From NCBI GenBank assembly GCA_025360745.1, contig JANYBP010000036.1:1-39679 (forward strand): DNA of 39,679 bases. Reading direction: 5' to 3'. The position numbers were made by a program, and so were the translations under genes. Origin of the DNA: a bacterium. Lineage in GTDB: Bacteria; Verrucomicrobiota; Kiritimatiellia; CAIKKV01; CAIYGI01. Below, piece after piece: positions 15,663 through 24,900 of the stretch; the first letter of the stretch is position 1; each line of letters opens with the position of its first letter. The notes under the pieces were generated by a model. That model saw nothing but the letters and a program-made list of their open reading frames with translations, was not told the DNA's origin and searched no databases.

Positions 15663-15801
15663 CACATGCCTTCATGTTCAATCATAAGCGTGCCATACAC
15701 AGCGTAAAGCAGACCAAACACAGGTATATTGTGACCTTGGCGCATTCTTTGTCAAGTTCGCTGATTACCGGGCAAGGGTGGATCGAGTGGTGAAGCGTAA
15801 C

Positions 15802-15815
15802 TCGCAGCGCTGCGA
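15802..15815. other. Perfect 14-bp palindrome between gspF and the HU-zinc-ribbon gene
   Basis: TCGCAGCGCTGCGA is a perfect dyad eight nt past the gspF stop. It could be an operator or a small RNA hairpin. No T-run follows on the minus strand, so it is not a canonical terminator. Confidence 0.45.
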
Positions 15816-15823
15816 CGCCGGGT

Positions 15824-17017
15824 TTACATGTTGATGGCTTCGCTCATCTTGAAAATCGGCATGAACATGCAGATAACGATGCCGCCGATCGTGACCCCCA
15901 GAAAGATCATTAGCAGAGGTTCCATCATCGAGGTCAGCGAGGAAAGCATGGTCTCGATCTCGTCATCGTAAGTATCCGCGATGTTGACCATCATCTCGTC
16001 CACCTTGCCGGTCTTTTCGCCGGCGGCAAGCATGCGGACAAGCATGGTGGGAATCGCCGGCTGATTTTCCATCGCGGCGGACAGCGGATCGCCGCGTTCG
16101 ACGATGTCGCGCGCGCGCATCACCGACCTGCCCACCACCAGGTTTCCGCAGGCCTTGGCGACAATTTCCAGGCTGCCGAGAATTGGCACGCCGCTGCTGA
16201 GCATCTGCGCCAGCGTGCGCGCCAGGCGGGAAATGGCCACTTTTTGCGCCAAGGCGCCGATAACCGGGGCGCGCAGGTAGAACGAGTCCATCGCGAAAGC
16301 CCCCGTCGCCGTTTTTTTCCAGCGGCGGAAGGCCCAGAGCGCGGCGATAATGGCCGGCACCAGAATGGGACTGTATTTCTTGGCGCCGCTGCTCACGTCC
16401 ACCAGAACCTGGGTTGGGCCGGGTAATTTCGATCCGAAATCCTTGTACATGTCGGAAAAGACCGGCACAATAAACAAAATCATACCCGACGCGATGGCCA
16501 GAGCCAGGCTCATGACCACGACCGGATAGGTCATGGCCGACTTAACCTTGCGCTTCAAGCGCATGCTTCCCTCGAGCAGGCTGGCGGTGCGCCGCATGGT
16601 TTCGGCAAACTGCCCGCTGCGTTCGCCGGCGCGGGTCATGTTGACATAAAGGTCGTCGAATACTTCAGGAATCTGGCTGATGCTCTCGGAAAACGACGAA
16701 CCGCTTTCGATGTTCCGGCGGATTTCCGCGATCACGAGTTTAAATTGCAGATTGGAAGCCTGTTCCTCAACCGCTTCAAGCGCGGACACGATCGGCATGC
16801 CGGCGGTCAGCATGGCCGCCATTTGCCGGGAGAAGGATGGCAGTTCCTTGTTGGCCATCTTGGCGCCGCCGCGAAAACGTTTACCGTAACGCCGCGACTT
16901 ACGGGCCGGAGCCGCCGTGGCGCGTCCCGACGGCGGCAGCGCGACGACCGGCGCCGGCACCGTCTGCTGCGGCGGTGACGGAAATTTGATCGCGGCTTTG
17001 GACTGGATAACCGGCAT
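15824..17017 (-). CDS. GspF/PilC-family inner-membrane platform protein
   Basis: 397-aa polytopic membrane protein of the type II secretion/type IV pilus assembly platform, which couples the cytoplasmic ATPase to pilin extraction. Residues 1-60 form a Pro/basic linker. Two repeated GspF domains follow: the first with FSRQMAAMLTAGMPIVSALE, the second with ISRLARTLAQMLSSGVPILG. Hydrophobic segments lie near 163-188 (MTYPVVVMSLALAIASGMIL), 212-228 and 366-390 (MMEPLLMIFLGVTIGGIVIC). The ATG at 17017 follows the gspE stop by 7 nt with GGGGAG between, so the two are coupled. Naming as PilC or GspF is not possible from the window because no secretin, GspD, PilM-Q or PilT gene is present. Confidence 0.95.
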   Translation of the reverse strand: MPVIQSKAAIKFPSPPQQTVPAPVVALPPSGRATAAPARKSRRYGKRFRGGAKMANKELPSFSRQMAAMLTAGMPIVSALEAVEEQASNLQFKLVIAEIRRNIESGSSFSESISQIPEVFDDLYVNMTRAGERSGQFAETMRRTASLLEGSMRLKRKVKSAMTYPVVVMSLALAIASGMILFIVPVFSDMYKDFGSKLPGPTQVLVDVSSGAKKYSPILVPAIIAALWAFRRWKKTATGAFAMDSFYLRAPVIGALAQKVAISRLARTLAQMLSSGVPILGSLEIVAKACGNLVVGRSVMRARDIVERGDPLSAAMENQPAIPTMLVRMLAAGEKTGKVDEMMVNIADTYDDEIETMLSSLTSMMEPLLMIFLGVTIGGIVICMFMPIFKMSEAINM

Positions 17018-17024
17018 GGGTGGC

Positions 17025-18785
17025 CTACTCCCCGCCCGTCATTTCCAGCGCCGCTTCAAGCGAGGTGGCGCCGTCACGGACTTTCTGCAGCCCGGCTTCC
17101 TTCAACGTCATCATGCCTTTCTTGCGCGCCTTCTCGCGCAAATCGGCGCTGCTGACGCCGCGCAGAATGCACTCCCGGATTTCCTCATCCACGGGCAGCA
17201 CCTCCATGATTGCCCCGCGTCCTTTGTACCCGGTGTTGTTGCACTTCGGGCAGCCCACCCCGGAGAATACCGTGGCGCCCCGGAAAAACTCGGGGTCGAT
17301 ATGGTTGGCAAGCAGTATGTCGGGCGAAGGAATGAGCTCCTGACGGCAGAAGAGGCACAGTTTGCGGTAAAGACGCTGCGCCTGCGCGAGAATCATCGAG
17401 GATGCCATCAGGAAAGGCGGCACGCCCATGTCGACCAGACGCGCGATGGCCCCGGCGGCGTCGTTGGTATGCAACGTGCTAAGCACCAGATGCCCGGTCA
17501 GGGCGGCCTTGACGGCGATGTCGGCCGTTTCACCGTCGCGGATTTCTCCAACCAGCACAACATCCGGATCCTGGCGCAAAATCGAACGCAGGGCCGCCGC
17601 GAAGGTCAAACCGCTGATGGGATTGACCTGCACCTGGTTCACGCCGGGCAACTGGTATTCCACCGGGTCTTCGCAGGTCACGATGTTCACGTCGGGCTGG
17701 TTCAGTTCCTGCAGACATGAGTAAAGCGTCGTGGTCTTGCCGCTGCCGGTCGGGCCTGTGACCAGAATGATACCGTGCGGCTGATCGATCGCAAACCGCA
17801 GGGCTTCGTAGGCGACCTTGTCGAGTCCCAGAGCCGCCACGTTCGGACACAAGGAGCTTTTGTCCAGCACGCGCATGACGATTTTCTCGCCGTGAATCGT
17901 GGGCAGCACGCTCACGCGAATGTCCACCTCCTTGCCCAGCGCCCTGATCCGGCAACGCCCATCCTGGGGCAGCCGACGTTCGGCGATGTCCAGGTCGGCC
18001 ATGATTTTGATGCGCGAGATGATGGCCGCTTGAAAACTCTTGGGAGGATTGGGACGCTCGACAAGATCGCCGTCCACGCGATAGCGCAAACGCAGGGTCT
18101 TTTCGAGCGGCTCGATGTGAATGTCGCTGGCCCGCGTGCGCAGCGCCTCGACCATGATCATGTTCACCATGCGGATCACCGGCGCGCCCTCGGCGCTCTC
18201 CAGCATTTCCTCCAGACTCTCTTCCTGGCGGGCGCTGTTTCCAACCTCAACCTCGTTGTCGTCGGAGGATTGAAGGATGTCTTCCATGCTGTAATTCGCC
18301 GCCGCTTCGTTCGCGTTCAAATGCGCGAGCACTTCCTGTACTTCCTTCTCGGCTGCGACCAGCGGCGTGATCTGAAATCCCGTGGCCTGCTGCAACTCGT
18401 CCAGCGCCACGATGTCGAAAGGATCGCCCATCGCCACGGTCAGCACGTTCCCGAACTTGAGCATGGGAAGAATCGCGTGCTGTTTGAGGATTCCGGCCGG
18501 CAGGCCGGCGATCAGATCCGCATTGGGACTGAAATGGACCAGACTGATCGGCGGCATGCGCAGGTAATCCGCCACCGCCAGCGTCATTTCGGCCGTCGGC
18601 ACGGAGTGCGACTCGATCAGATAGCGCTCCAGGCGTCCGGCATTCTGCGGCATCTTCTCCACCGCCAGTCGCATGCCCTCTTCGGTCAGCACGCCGCGCC
18701 GCACCAGCACCTCGGCGATCTTTGGCGCTCCGAAAGCCGCCCCACCGCCCGCCGCAAGCGCATTGCCTGGATTTTCCTTAGCCAT
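17025..18785 (-). CDS. GspE/PilB-family assembly ATPase
   Basis: 586-aa hexameric secretion ATPase. The N-terminal GspE/MshEN domain (about 15-150) starts KIAEVLVRRGVLTEEGM. The ATPase core has Walker A TGPTGSGKTTTLYS (about 342-354), an Asp-box region and Walker B DVVLVGEIRDGET (about 404-416). The tetracysteine zinc site, CLFC and CPKC (about 477 and 512), is typical of extension ATPases (GspE, PilB) and absent from PilT. ATG 18785 was chosen because the family starts here and the upstream extension lies inside the GT2 gene. The start overlaps the end of the GT2 gene by 8 nt, implying coupling. It powers pilin polymerisation at the cytoplasmic face together with the GspF encoded downstream. 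Confidence 0.96.
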   Translation of the reverse strand: MAKENPGNALAAGGGAAFGAPKIAEVLVRRGVLTEEGMRLAVEKMPQNAGRLERYLIESHSVPTAEMTLAVADYLRMPPISLVHFSPNADLIAGLPAGILKQHAILPMLKFGNVLTVAMGDPFDIVALDELQQATGFQITPLVAAEKEVQEVLAHLNANEAAANYSMEDILQSSDDNEVEVGNSARQEESLEEMLESAEGAPVIRMVNMIMVEALRTRASDIHIEPLEKTLRLRYRVDGDLVERPNPPKSFQAAIISRIKIMADLDIAERRLPQDGRCRIRALGKEVDIRVSVLPTIHGEKIVMRVLDKSSLCPNVAALGLDKVAYEALRFAIDQPHGIILVTGPTGSGKTTTLYSCLQELNQPDVNIVTCEDPVEYQLPGVNQVQVNPISGLTFAAALRSILRQDPDVVLVGEIRDGETADIAVKAALTGHLVLSTLHTNDAAGAIARLVDMGVPPFLMASSMILAQAQRLYRKLCLFCRQELIPSPDILLANHIDPEFFRGATVFSGVGCPKCNNTGYKGRGAIMEVLPVDEEIRECILRGVSSADLREKARKKGMMTLKEAGLQKVRDGATSLEAALEMTGGE

Positions 18786-19470
18786 AAATATACCGCTTAC
18801 GATACCAGATAAAACCCACCAGATCAAATACCGTCTTTGGCAGGCGCTTCCAATTGGTATACTTGGAAACCCCGCGGCTGCGCGGCCGGTGATCCACCGC
18901 CAGCTCGCGAATCCGCCGGCCGTTCAACGCGAAATAGGCCGGCATGAAACGATGGACGCCGTCGAGCGGCGGCAGGTCGACACGGCAGGCGGCGCGGAAG
19001 GCCTTCAGACTGCAGCCCGTGTCGCGCACGCCGTCGCGTGTAAAGCGATTTCGCACACGGTTGGCCAGGCGCGATGCCAGGCGTCGCGACCAGGTGTCGC
19101 GCCGGTTCGCCCGGTAACCGCAGACCACGTCGCAGTCGGGACCGATCATGGATACCAGACGTGGGATATCGGCCGGATTGTTCTGCAGATCTCCGTCGAT
19201 CGTCACCAGCACCTCGCCCGCCGCCTGCGCCAGACCGGTCAGCATCGCGGCGCTCTGCCCGCGGTTGCGGGCATGCCGCACACCCCGCGCCAGCCGCGGC
19301 CAACGCTGCATCGCCGCCTCGATCCGCAGCCAGGTATCGTCCTTGCTGCCGTCGTCCACCAGCACAACTTCCAGTTCCGGCAGCTCGCCGGTCAGCCGGG
19401 CCATTTCCTCCACCAGCGGCAGCACGTTCTCCGCCTCGTTGTAAACTGGGACGATCACCGATACGCGCAT
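18778..19470 (-). CDS. Family 2 glycosyltransferase (DPM1/polyprenyl-phosphate type)
   Basis: 230-aa GT-A fold enzyme. It begins MRVSVIVPVYNEAENVLPL, carries the donor-binding VVLVDDGSKDDT (about 37-48), the metal motif TIDGDLQNNP (about 93) and RDTGCSLKAFRA, and ends WYRKRYIYG without the C-terminal membrane segments of ArnC-type enzymes. Such proteins usually transfer a sugar from a nucleotide donor to a polyprenyl phosphate or protein acceptor. ATG 19470 was chosen because the conserved domain starts there; the longer frame upstream reads through intergenic repeats. Overlap with gspE by 8 nt suggests a shared transcript. A link to pilin glycosylation is possible but unproven. Confidence 0.9.
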   Translation of the reverse strand: MRVSVIVPVYNEAENVLPLVEEMARLTGELPELEVVLVDDGSKDDTWLRIEAAMQRWPRLARGVRHARNRGQSAAMLTGLAQAAGEVLVTIDGDLQNNPADIPRLVSMIGPDCDVVCGYRANRRDTWSRRLASRLANRVRNRFTRDGVRDTGCSLKAFRAACRVDLPPLDGVHRFMPAYFALNGRRIRELAVDHRPRSRGVSKYTNWKRLPKTVFDLVGFIWYRKRYIYG

Positions 19471-19484
19471 GGCTTGAGTCCCAA

Positions 19485-19728
19485 GGGTGGAAGGTGGAGG
19501 GTGCAAGGTGGAAGGTGGAGGTCGAGGGGAACCGAATGTCCAATATTCAACACGGAATGGCCAATAGCCAAGTGAAAATCCCTGTATTCCCTTGGAAATT
19601 GGGCGTTGAGCGTTGGATGTTGGATGTTCAATTATTATCCGTCCACTCGTGCTTCTGCAGAGTAGCATCAGCATAATCCATGGTGAGTGGTTACGCCCTC
19701 CACCTTCCACCCTCCACCTACCACCTTC
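19485..19728. repeat. Nested heptad-repeat element: GGTGGAA arms around the CCAAT/TTGGG core
   Basis: The left arm is GGTGGAA-GGTGGAG-GGTGCAA-GGTGGAA-GGTGGAG (19486-19520). The right arm is CCTCCAC-CTTCCAC-CCTCCAC-CTACCAC-CTTC (about 19697-19728). The inner hairpin (19532-19640) closely matches that at 9390-9482, including centre CTGTATTCCCTTG and tail GTTGGAT-GTTGGAT. A fragment of the core of the 8795-8936 element (TAATCCATGGTGAGTG) lies at about 19674-19689. The different outer arms around the same core show modular exchange. Confidence 0.8.
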
Positions 19729-19732
19729 TTTG

Positions 19733-20644
19733 CTACTCCTCGATCGCCACACGCACACCATAGGGGAGAATCGTGAACAGTTCCTCGACATCGGCGTTCT
19801 TCAGGCGCACACAACCAGAACTTTCGGCCTTGCCCAAAGTCGTTTCGTCCCAGGTCCCGTGAATACCGTAGCCGGCGACATCTTCCGTGGGCGGCAGCGC
19901 CTTGAGCGACAGCCAGCGCGTTCCAAGGATGTTTTCCTTTTCCCCGAATGGCGCCAGTTTTCCGTCCGGCCGCGACCATGGCGGCTCCTTGACCTTTTCG
20001 CTGATCGTAAAAACGCCCGTGGGTGTGCGCCCGAACTTGCCGGTGCCGACGCGATAGCGTTTGCAAAAGCGCCCGTCCAGTTTCACCACCAGATCGTTGC
20101 GTTTTTTGCTGACGGTCAGACTGAAGGGCGCCTTGAGCACCCGCAGCCTGTCGCCGGCTTTGATCAGGTTCGGACGGGCGATCTGATTGCTTTCGAGAAT
20201 CAATTCGACCGTCGTACCGTGCGCCGCGGCGATGCGCGCCACGGAATCGCCGGACTTCACCACGCAGGCCTCTTTTTCCGCCATCATGCGCGGCGTGCGG
20301 ATCATGGTCATCGTCACACGGCCCAGCGTATCCTCCAGTTCGCCGCGCAGCGGATCGTCCGCAGCGGCAACCTCCAAGGCGGCCAGGCCTTTGTCGCGCG
20401 CCTGGCCATATTGGTCGGCATTGGTGAACGCCGCCAGTTCCTGAAGCAGTTCACTGGCAAGCGGAACCATTTCCTTGGTCGGCGGCGCGACGGGGGCCTG
20501 GGGAAGTGGTGCCGTATGGGCCACAACCGCCGTCGAAACAGAAGGCGGCACAACAGCCGACGTCCCGGCGGTCAGCCCGCCGTTCGTGGCCGCATTTGCG
20601 GAAACGGCGGCCAGAACAAAGATCGTTAATAAGAGGCGGTTCAC
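19733..20644 (-). CDS. L,D-transpeptidase (YkuD) with LysM domain
   Basis: 303-aa exported cell-wall enzyme. A signal peptide (MNRLLLTIFVLAAVSANA) is followed by a Thr/Pro/Ala-rich linker, an LysM peptidoglycan-binding domain (about 128-172; VVKSGDSVARIAAAHGTTVE) and a YkuD catalytic domain (about 175-303). The catalytic signature is present as GIHGTW and SSGCVRLKN, with the active Cys in SGC. Such enzymes form 3-3 peptide cross-links or attach lipoproteins to peptidoglycan. The start codon is GTG (20644); it is accepted because the signal peptide begins there, although no strong ribosome site is seen. The stop lies just beyond the right arm of the heptad element at 19728. Confidence 0.94.
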   Translation of the reverse strand: MNRLLLTIFVLAAVSANAATNGGLTAGTSAVVPPSVSTAVVAHTAPLPQAPVAPPTKEMVPLASELLQELAAFTNADQYGQARDKGLAALEVAAADDPLRGELEDTLGRVTMTMIRTPRMMAEKEACVVKSGDSVARIAAAHGTTVELILESNQIARPNLIKAGDRLRVLKAPFSLTVSKKRNDLVVKLDGRFCKRYRVGTGKFGRTPTGVFTISEKVKEPPWSRPDGKLAPFGEKENILGTRWLSLKALPPTEDVAGYGIHGTWDETTLGKAESSGCVRLKNADVEELFTILPYGVRVAIEE

Positions 20645-20651
20645 GATATTC

Positions 20652-20710
20652 GGCGCTCAGGGTTCGGACCGGTGGGACCAAACACCAATATCCAACATTG
20701 AGCGCCTTTT
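20652..20710 (+). terminator. Hairpin with T-run containing a repeat remnant
   Basis: GGCGCTCA (20652-20659) pairs with TGAGCGCC (20699-20706), followed by TTTT. The loop contains CACCAATATCCAACA, a remnant of the CCAAT-type heptad core seen at 9390 and 19532. As a terminator it would act on plus-strand transcription; its effect on the minus-strand genes here is unclear. Confidence 0.45.
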
Positions 20711-20737
20711 AAGTTTCTAAAAACCAAACTCTATCGG

Positions 20738-21616
20738 TCACGGCGTAGTGGTGGGGACGGTGACACCGACCTGCCCGGCCACGCCAATGATGTCCAGTGT
20801 CGTGCCGTCGGATTCCATCCAGGTGCCGCCCATGGTCCGGTTGGCCAGATAGTAAGCTGCGCCGGACCGAACGACACTTCCCTGCAGGGTGCCGACGATC
20901 TCCACATCCCGTCCAGTCAGGTTGTTTCGCCCGGTCATCTTGTACTGCGCGATTACCTGGTCGCCATTGAGCGGGATACCCGCAACGCTCCCGTTCGAGC
21001 CGCTGACGGAACCCAGCTTACCGCTGTACTGCGATCCATTGCTGTCCGTCATGTTGACCAGGTTGCCTTCCTGCAACAACGTCAGAGCATAGACATTAAT
21101 GACATCGCTGTTTCCACCCACAACGGTACTTGTCAGTGTGTACTGGTACCGGGCCTTGATCTCGCCGCCTACACTAGGAGGAAATGAAGGTTTGGTATCC
21201 AGCGACCATACACCCGAGGCATAAAAGATGTGACCCGTACCCGTGAAATCACTTCCCAAAGTCACCAGATTGCCGAACCCGTCATCGTGAAACGTCCAAT
21301 CCGCACTGGAAAGCTGCAACGAACCAGGAACGATGGATTGATGCGCCAAACTGCCGCTATAATTCCCGATACCATTGAGGCTGCCCACCCCCTCCCCATC
21401 CACCGTCTCTGTAACAGTGTTAGTTCCTCCCGCTGCAGGCGTCCCAGGCAACACCACCACCGCGCCACCGTTGGGGTTTTTGTAACTGCCGCTGAAGTTG
21501 ACCCAGTTATACGAATCGCTCCAGTATTCGCCATCGCCCGGCTTGCTGAAATCGCAACCCGCCAGACCGATTACCATAAGAGGAACCACAACCTGCCATG
21601 CCTTGATGTTTTTCAT
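20738..21616 (-). CDS. Predicted lipoprotein, function unknown
   Basis: 292-aa lipoprotein. ATG 21616 gives MKNIKAWQVVVPLMVIGLAG followed by the lipidated Cys at position 21; the longer frame upstream reads through a heptad-repeat arm and is rejected. The mature part is rich in Gly, Ser, Thr and Asn. It has short beta-strand-like segments (YWSDSYNWVNFSGSY, TGRDVEIVGTLQGSV) and ends in VTVPTTTP. No catalytic motif is visible. It lies downstream of the 2672-aa giant gene but is separated from it by a 370-nt repeat-filled spacer, so co-transcription is doubtful. An outer-membrane or surface role is inferred from the signal only. Confidence 0.82.
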   Translation of the reverse strand: MKNIKAWQVVVPLMVIGLAGCDFSKPGDGEYWSDSYNWVNFSGSYKNPNGGAVVVLPGTPAAGGTNTVTETVDGEGVGSLNGIGNYSGSLAHQSIVPGSLQLSSADWTFHDDGFGNLVTLGSDFTGTGHIFYASGVWSLDTKPSFPPSVGGEIKARYQYTLTSTVVGGNSDVINVYALTLLQEGNLVNMTDSNGSQYSGKLGSVSGSNGSVAGIPLNGDQVIAQYKMTGRNNLTGRDVEIVGTLQGSVVRSGAAYYLANRTMGGTWMESDGTTLDIIGVAGQVGVTVPTTTP

Positions 21617-21636
21617 TGCGTGCGCCTTTCTTAAGT

Positions 21637-21975
21637 CAGTGAACAGTGAACAGTAAACGGTCAACAGTAATCAGGAGTCAGGAGTCAGGCAACAGTTGAC
21701 ATCGGCCGCTGGCTTCTGACCTCCGAACTCTACCCTCCGGCTCCTGGATGGTTGCTGTGCAAGATCGGTTCATTCAATCGGGTTTTGGACCGTTTGACAA
21801 GTTTTTTATCGCTGGACCTTTTGCATAACTCCCGCGGACGACACGGAGGTCGTCCCTCCATTGCCAAGAACAGGCCGCTTCCTCCGGCTTCTGGAGGGTC
21901 GGGCTCCGTCCCGACCGTTCTTGAGGAAGTTTTGCAAAAGGCTCACTATCCACTGTTAACCGTTTACTGTTCACC
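21637..21975. repeat. Heptad arms enclosing a REP-like palindrome
   Basis: The left arm is CAGTGAA-CAGTGAA-CAGTAAA-CGGTCAA-CAGTAAT-CAGGAGT-CAGGAGT (about 21637-21687). The right arm is CACTGTT-AACCGTT-TACTGTT-CACC (about 21951-21975). Between them at 21818-21941 is a REP-like nested palindrome. Its outer arms are CCTTTTGCATAACTCC and GGAAGTTTTGCAAAAGG; its inner arms are GGACGACACGGAGGTCGTCC (21837-21856) and GGTCGGGCTCCGTCCCGACC (about 21897-21916). The two inner arms belong to different sequence families, so this copy is chimeric. The spacer contains no gene. Confidence 0.8.
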
Positions 21976-21986
21976 GCCTCTTCCAT

Positions 21987-24900
21987 CTACCACGCGATTT
22001 GCACGCGGTAGAAGTATGGGCAACTGGTGGGTGCGCCGACGTAACGGAAGAGTCCGGCATTGGCATCGTACTTCACAGGACCGTCAGGCATGGCGCCGGA
22101 GACGTCGTTCCACGTCTTGAGGTCCTGACTGTACTGAACCTTGTAGGTCAGCGTCACGCCGTTACGCATGATTTGATATCCGCTGCTAGTCGCCAGCGGA
22201 ACCCCCAGCAGTTCTTTGGCCCAGATAACCACCGGCATTCCGTTCGTATCGGTCGTCACACCCGAGATCGCGAACTGATACGGCGCGTATATATTCATGC
22301 CGAAGGCAGCCTTGATCCGAACGGGAATACCATCCAACCCCGCGGCGTTAGGATCGTCAGGATTTAGATTCATTGTTGAGTAGCGCGCCCACTCCAAGTC
22401 TGTCATAAAGAAGCTGGCGCCCATGGCATTCATCACCGCATAAGTGCCAACGCCCATCGAACCCAGCCCGCCGGTGGTCGCGATTTCCCATTCGTCAGGG
22501 ATCATGTCGTTGTCCGTGTCCGCCGCGGACAGCATGATCGTCTGCTTGCTATTAAAGTTCCGCACATCAACCGTTATCGGCGTGTAGAACGAAGCTGCGC
22601 TCATCAGGTACCCGCGCGTATCGGTGGGGTCCAAGCGGCGATTACCGTTCTGGTCGAAGTAGGCGCGCACGTAATATGCTCCGCCGGGCAGACCAGACAT
22701 CAGGAAATCGAAAGAGTTTGTCGGAATAGCGCCCAGGGTTGCCGGATTTGGAATCACCAAACGCCCATCCGGCTGACCGGCGAATGCAGGACTAAGCGAG
22801 GCTTCCACCACGAAATTGCCGCTCCCCGTCACCCTGCCGTAGTAATTGAGCGCTCCGGCAAACATGAAGGGTCCCAATGGATTTATAATTGTCTGGGGTA
22901 CGGACGGGATATTGACGATAAACGTGCCCCCGGCCGATAGAGCGGTTATTCCTGAACCGTTCAGCCCTTCCAACGTCCATGTGTATGGTCCATTGCCAAA
23001 ACCAGGACCACCGAAATATAAATTCTGCGCCAGTAAGTAGCGGTATCCATCCTGACGCTGATACGGCAAACGCTCTGTTGAGTCATAAACCAAGGGCCCG
23101 CCCGTGGTTGTCCCGCTATAGATGCGCAGCCGCACGCGCACGGTGGTGCTGTCGCCATCGGCGGCGAACTTGAAGGTGGTACGTGTATAGAGTCGTTCCT
23201 CACCCCCGATGGGAGCCCCCAGTGCCGGAGCAGCGATAGCACCGTATGCGAAGGCAAATACGCCGTTAGTCATCGTCGTAAACTGCCCGGCCAGCGACTG
23301 CTGGAAAAGAGTCCATGTATAACTTCCAGGTGGCAGTCCATTGATGTATCCGAGCTGGATAAAGTCCTGTTCATTCATGAAACTGCGCGCCGGACTTATA
23401 AAACGGGTCAGAGGGCTGGCCGCTCCCAGCGCCGTGGACGAAATCTGCACGCGGCTGGGCAATATCGAGGCTGGAACCGCCCAACTAAAGCGGCTGTAAC
23501 CAAGGGCGTTGTCGGTCATCGCGATTTCGATGCCGGTAAGATCGGTCCAGGTAAGGTCGAACGGCTGGCCGAGCCCGATGCCGGCAGGCTCACCCGTGTC
23601 GAACCTGCCATTACCGTTGAGATCTATGAAGGCGTGCAGATAGACAGGGCCTTCCTTCATGCCAATAGACGGGCGGTACATGTATGAGGCCGAAAGCGTA
23701 GTGCCAGGGGCAGCTACGAAGTACCCCATCCATTGCATCCGCCAGGCGCCGGTCACATAATTAATCGTACCGACGATACCATTTCCAAAAAAAGCGCCAT
23801 TCGCCACCAAATGACCATTCCCGTCGTCTGTCACCCACCAAGGCGGGTTTGGAGCCGGTGTCGGCGTTATCGAAAACGTTCCGGGCTCTATATTACCGTT
23901 GTTGAGGTTGCCCACGTTAATTGGAAAGGCTCCCAACGCCTCGCCATTGACAAAGACAATGGCGTTGGCGTTAAGCGAAAAAGTCCAATTGTTGCGCCCT
24001 AGTCCGACGCCAACGCCTACGAAGGGGTTGCCTTCCATGTCCGGATTCTGGTAGGCGTGGACCACGAGTTGGCCCCCCGTCTTGAATCCATTGTAAGTAG
24101 CGGTACCAGTGACATTCGGCACTGGGTGTGAGTTCGGGGCGGTCGGATCGGTCCCGGCTCTGAACTCCGAATAGTTGGACCAGCCATCTATGTCGGCGTC
24201 CATATGGGCGTCGTAGCGCCGGGGATCGAGTTTGTCATGAACGTAGTGCGCCAACTCCCACGAGTCCTCCATGAAATCGTGGTCGGTGAAACGCTCGCCA
24301 TAGATGATCGGGTATGTGTTCGTGGCGGCCCAGCTGAAGAAGTCCGGCGCGCCTGTTCCGACCGAGTCCCAGTTCACAGGGCTGGTCCCAGCCTCGAATT
24401 CAGCCCAGTTGTTCATCCCGTCCGCATCCGGATCCCCATAGGTGCCGTTGACGCCGTTCGGATCGAGCGGGTCGAGGCCGAACATTTCTTCCCAGGCATC
24501 CGGCAGACCGTCCTTGTCGGAATCGTAGGGATCTGTGGCAGGAGTGCCGCCGCCGTCCCACATTGGAACATCCTCGTCGGTGACGGCCCACCGCAGGGGC
24601 AGCAAATCCGGCACCGTGGGATTACTCTTTAGTGCCCAGATGCTATCGGTGGACGCCGCCCCGCTGCCCCGTTGCGGATGCCCCTCACGGAAACCGGTGG
24701 AGTTATGCCTGTACCACAATCCGTACGGATTGGCCGTGTTGCGGAAAACTCCATTCGTGGCCACTCCGATTCCGTCCCGCGACGGAACCAGCGGAATATG
24801 CGCCACCATGTTCTCCAGCCATGGCACATAGCGATAGTCATCGTAAACCAGCGACCGATTGGCCGCCAGGGTCCACCACGGCACGTTCAGATAACTGGCA

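Noticed and set aside
15680-15695. Minus-strand TGGCACG before the HU-zinc-ribbon gene as a sigma-54 promoter
   Set aside because: The -24 block is perfect, but the -12 position reads TGATT and lacks the required GC.
17775-18812. 345-aa plus-strand open frame
   Set aside because: Antisense shadow of gspE; no motif or ribosome site.
19471-19791. 107-residue N-terminal extension of the GT2 protein
   Set aside because: It would translate heptad repeats and part of the L,D-transpeptidase region; the GT2 fold starts at MRVSVIVPVYNE.
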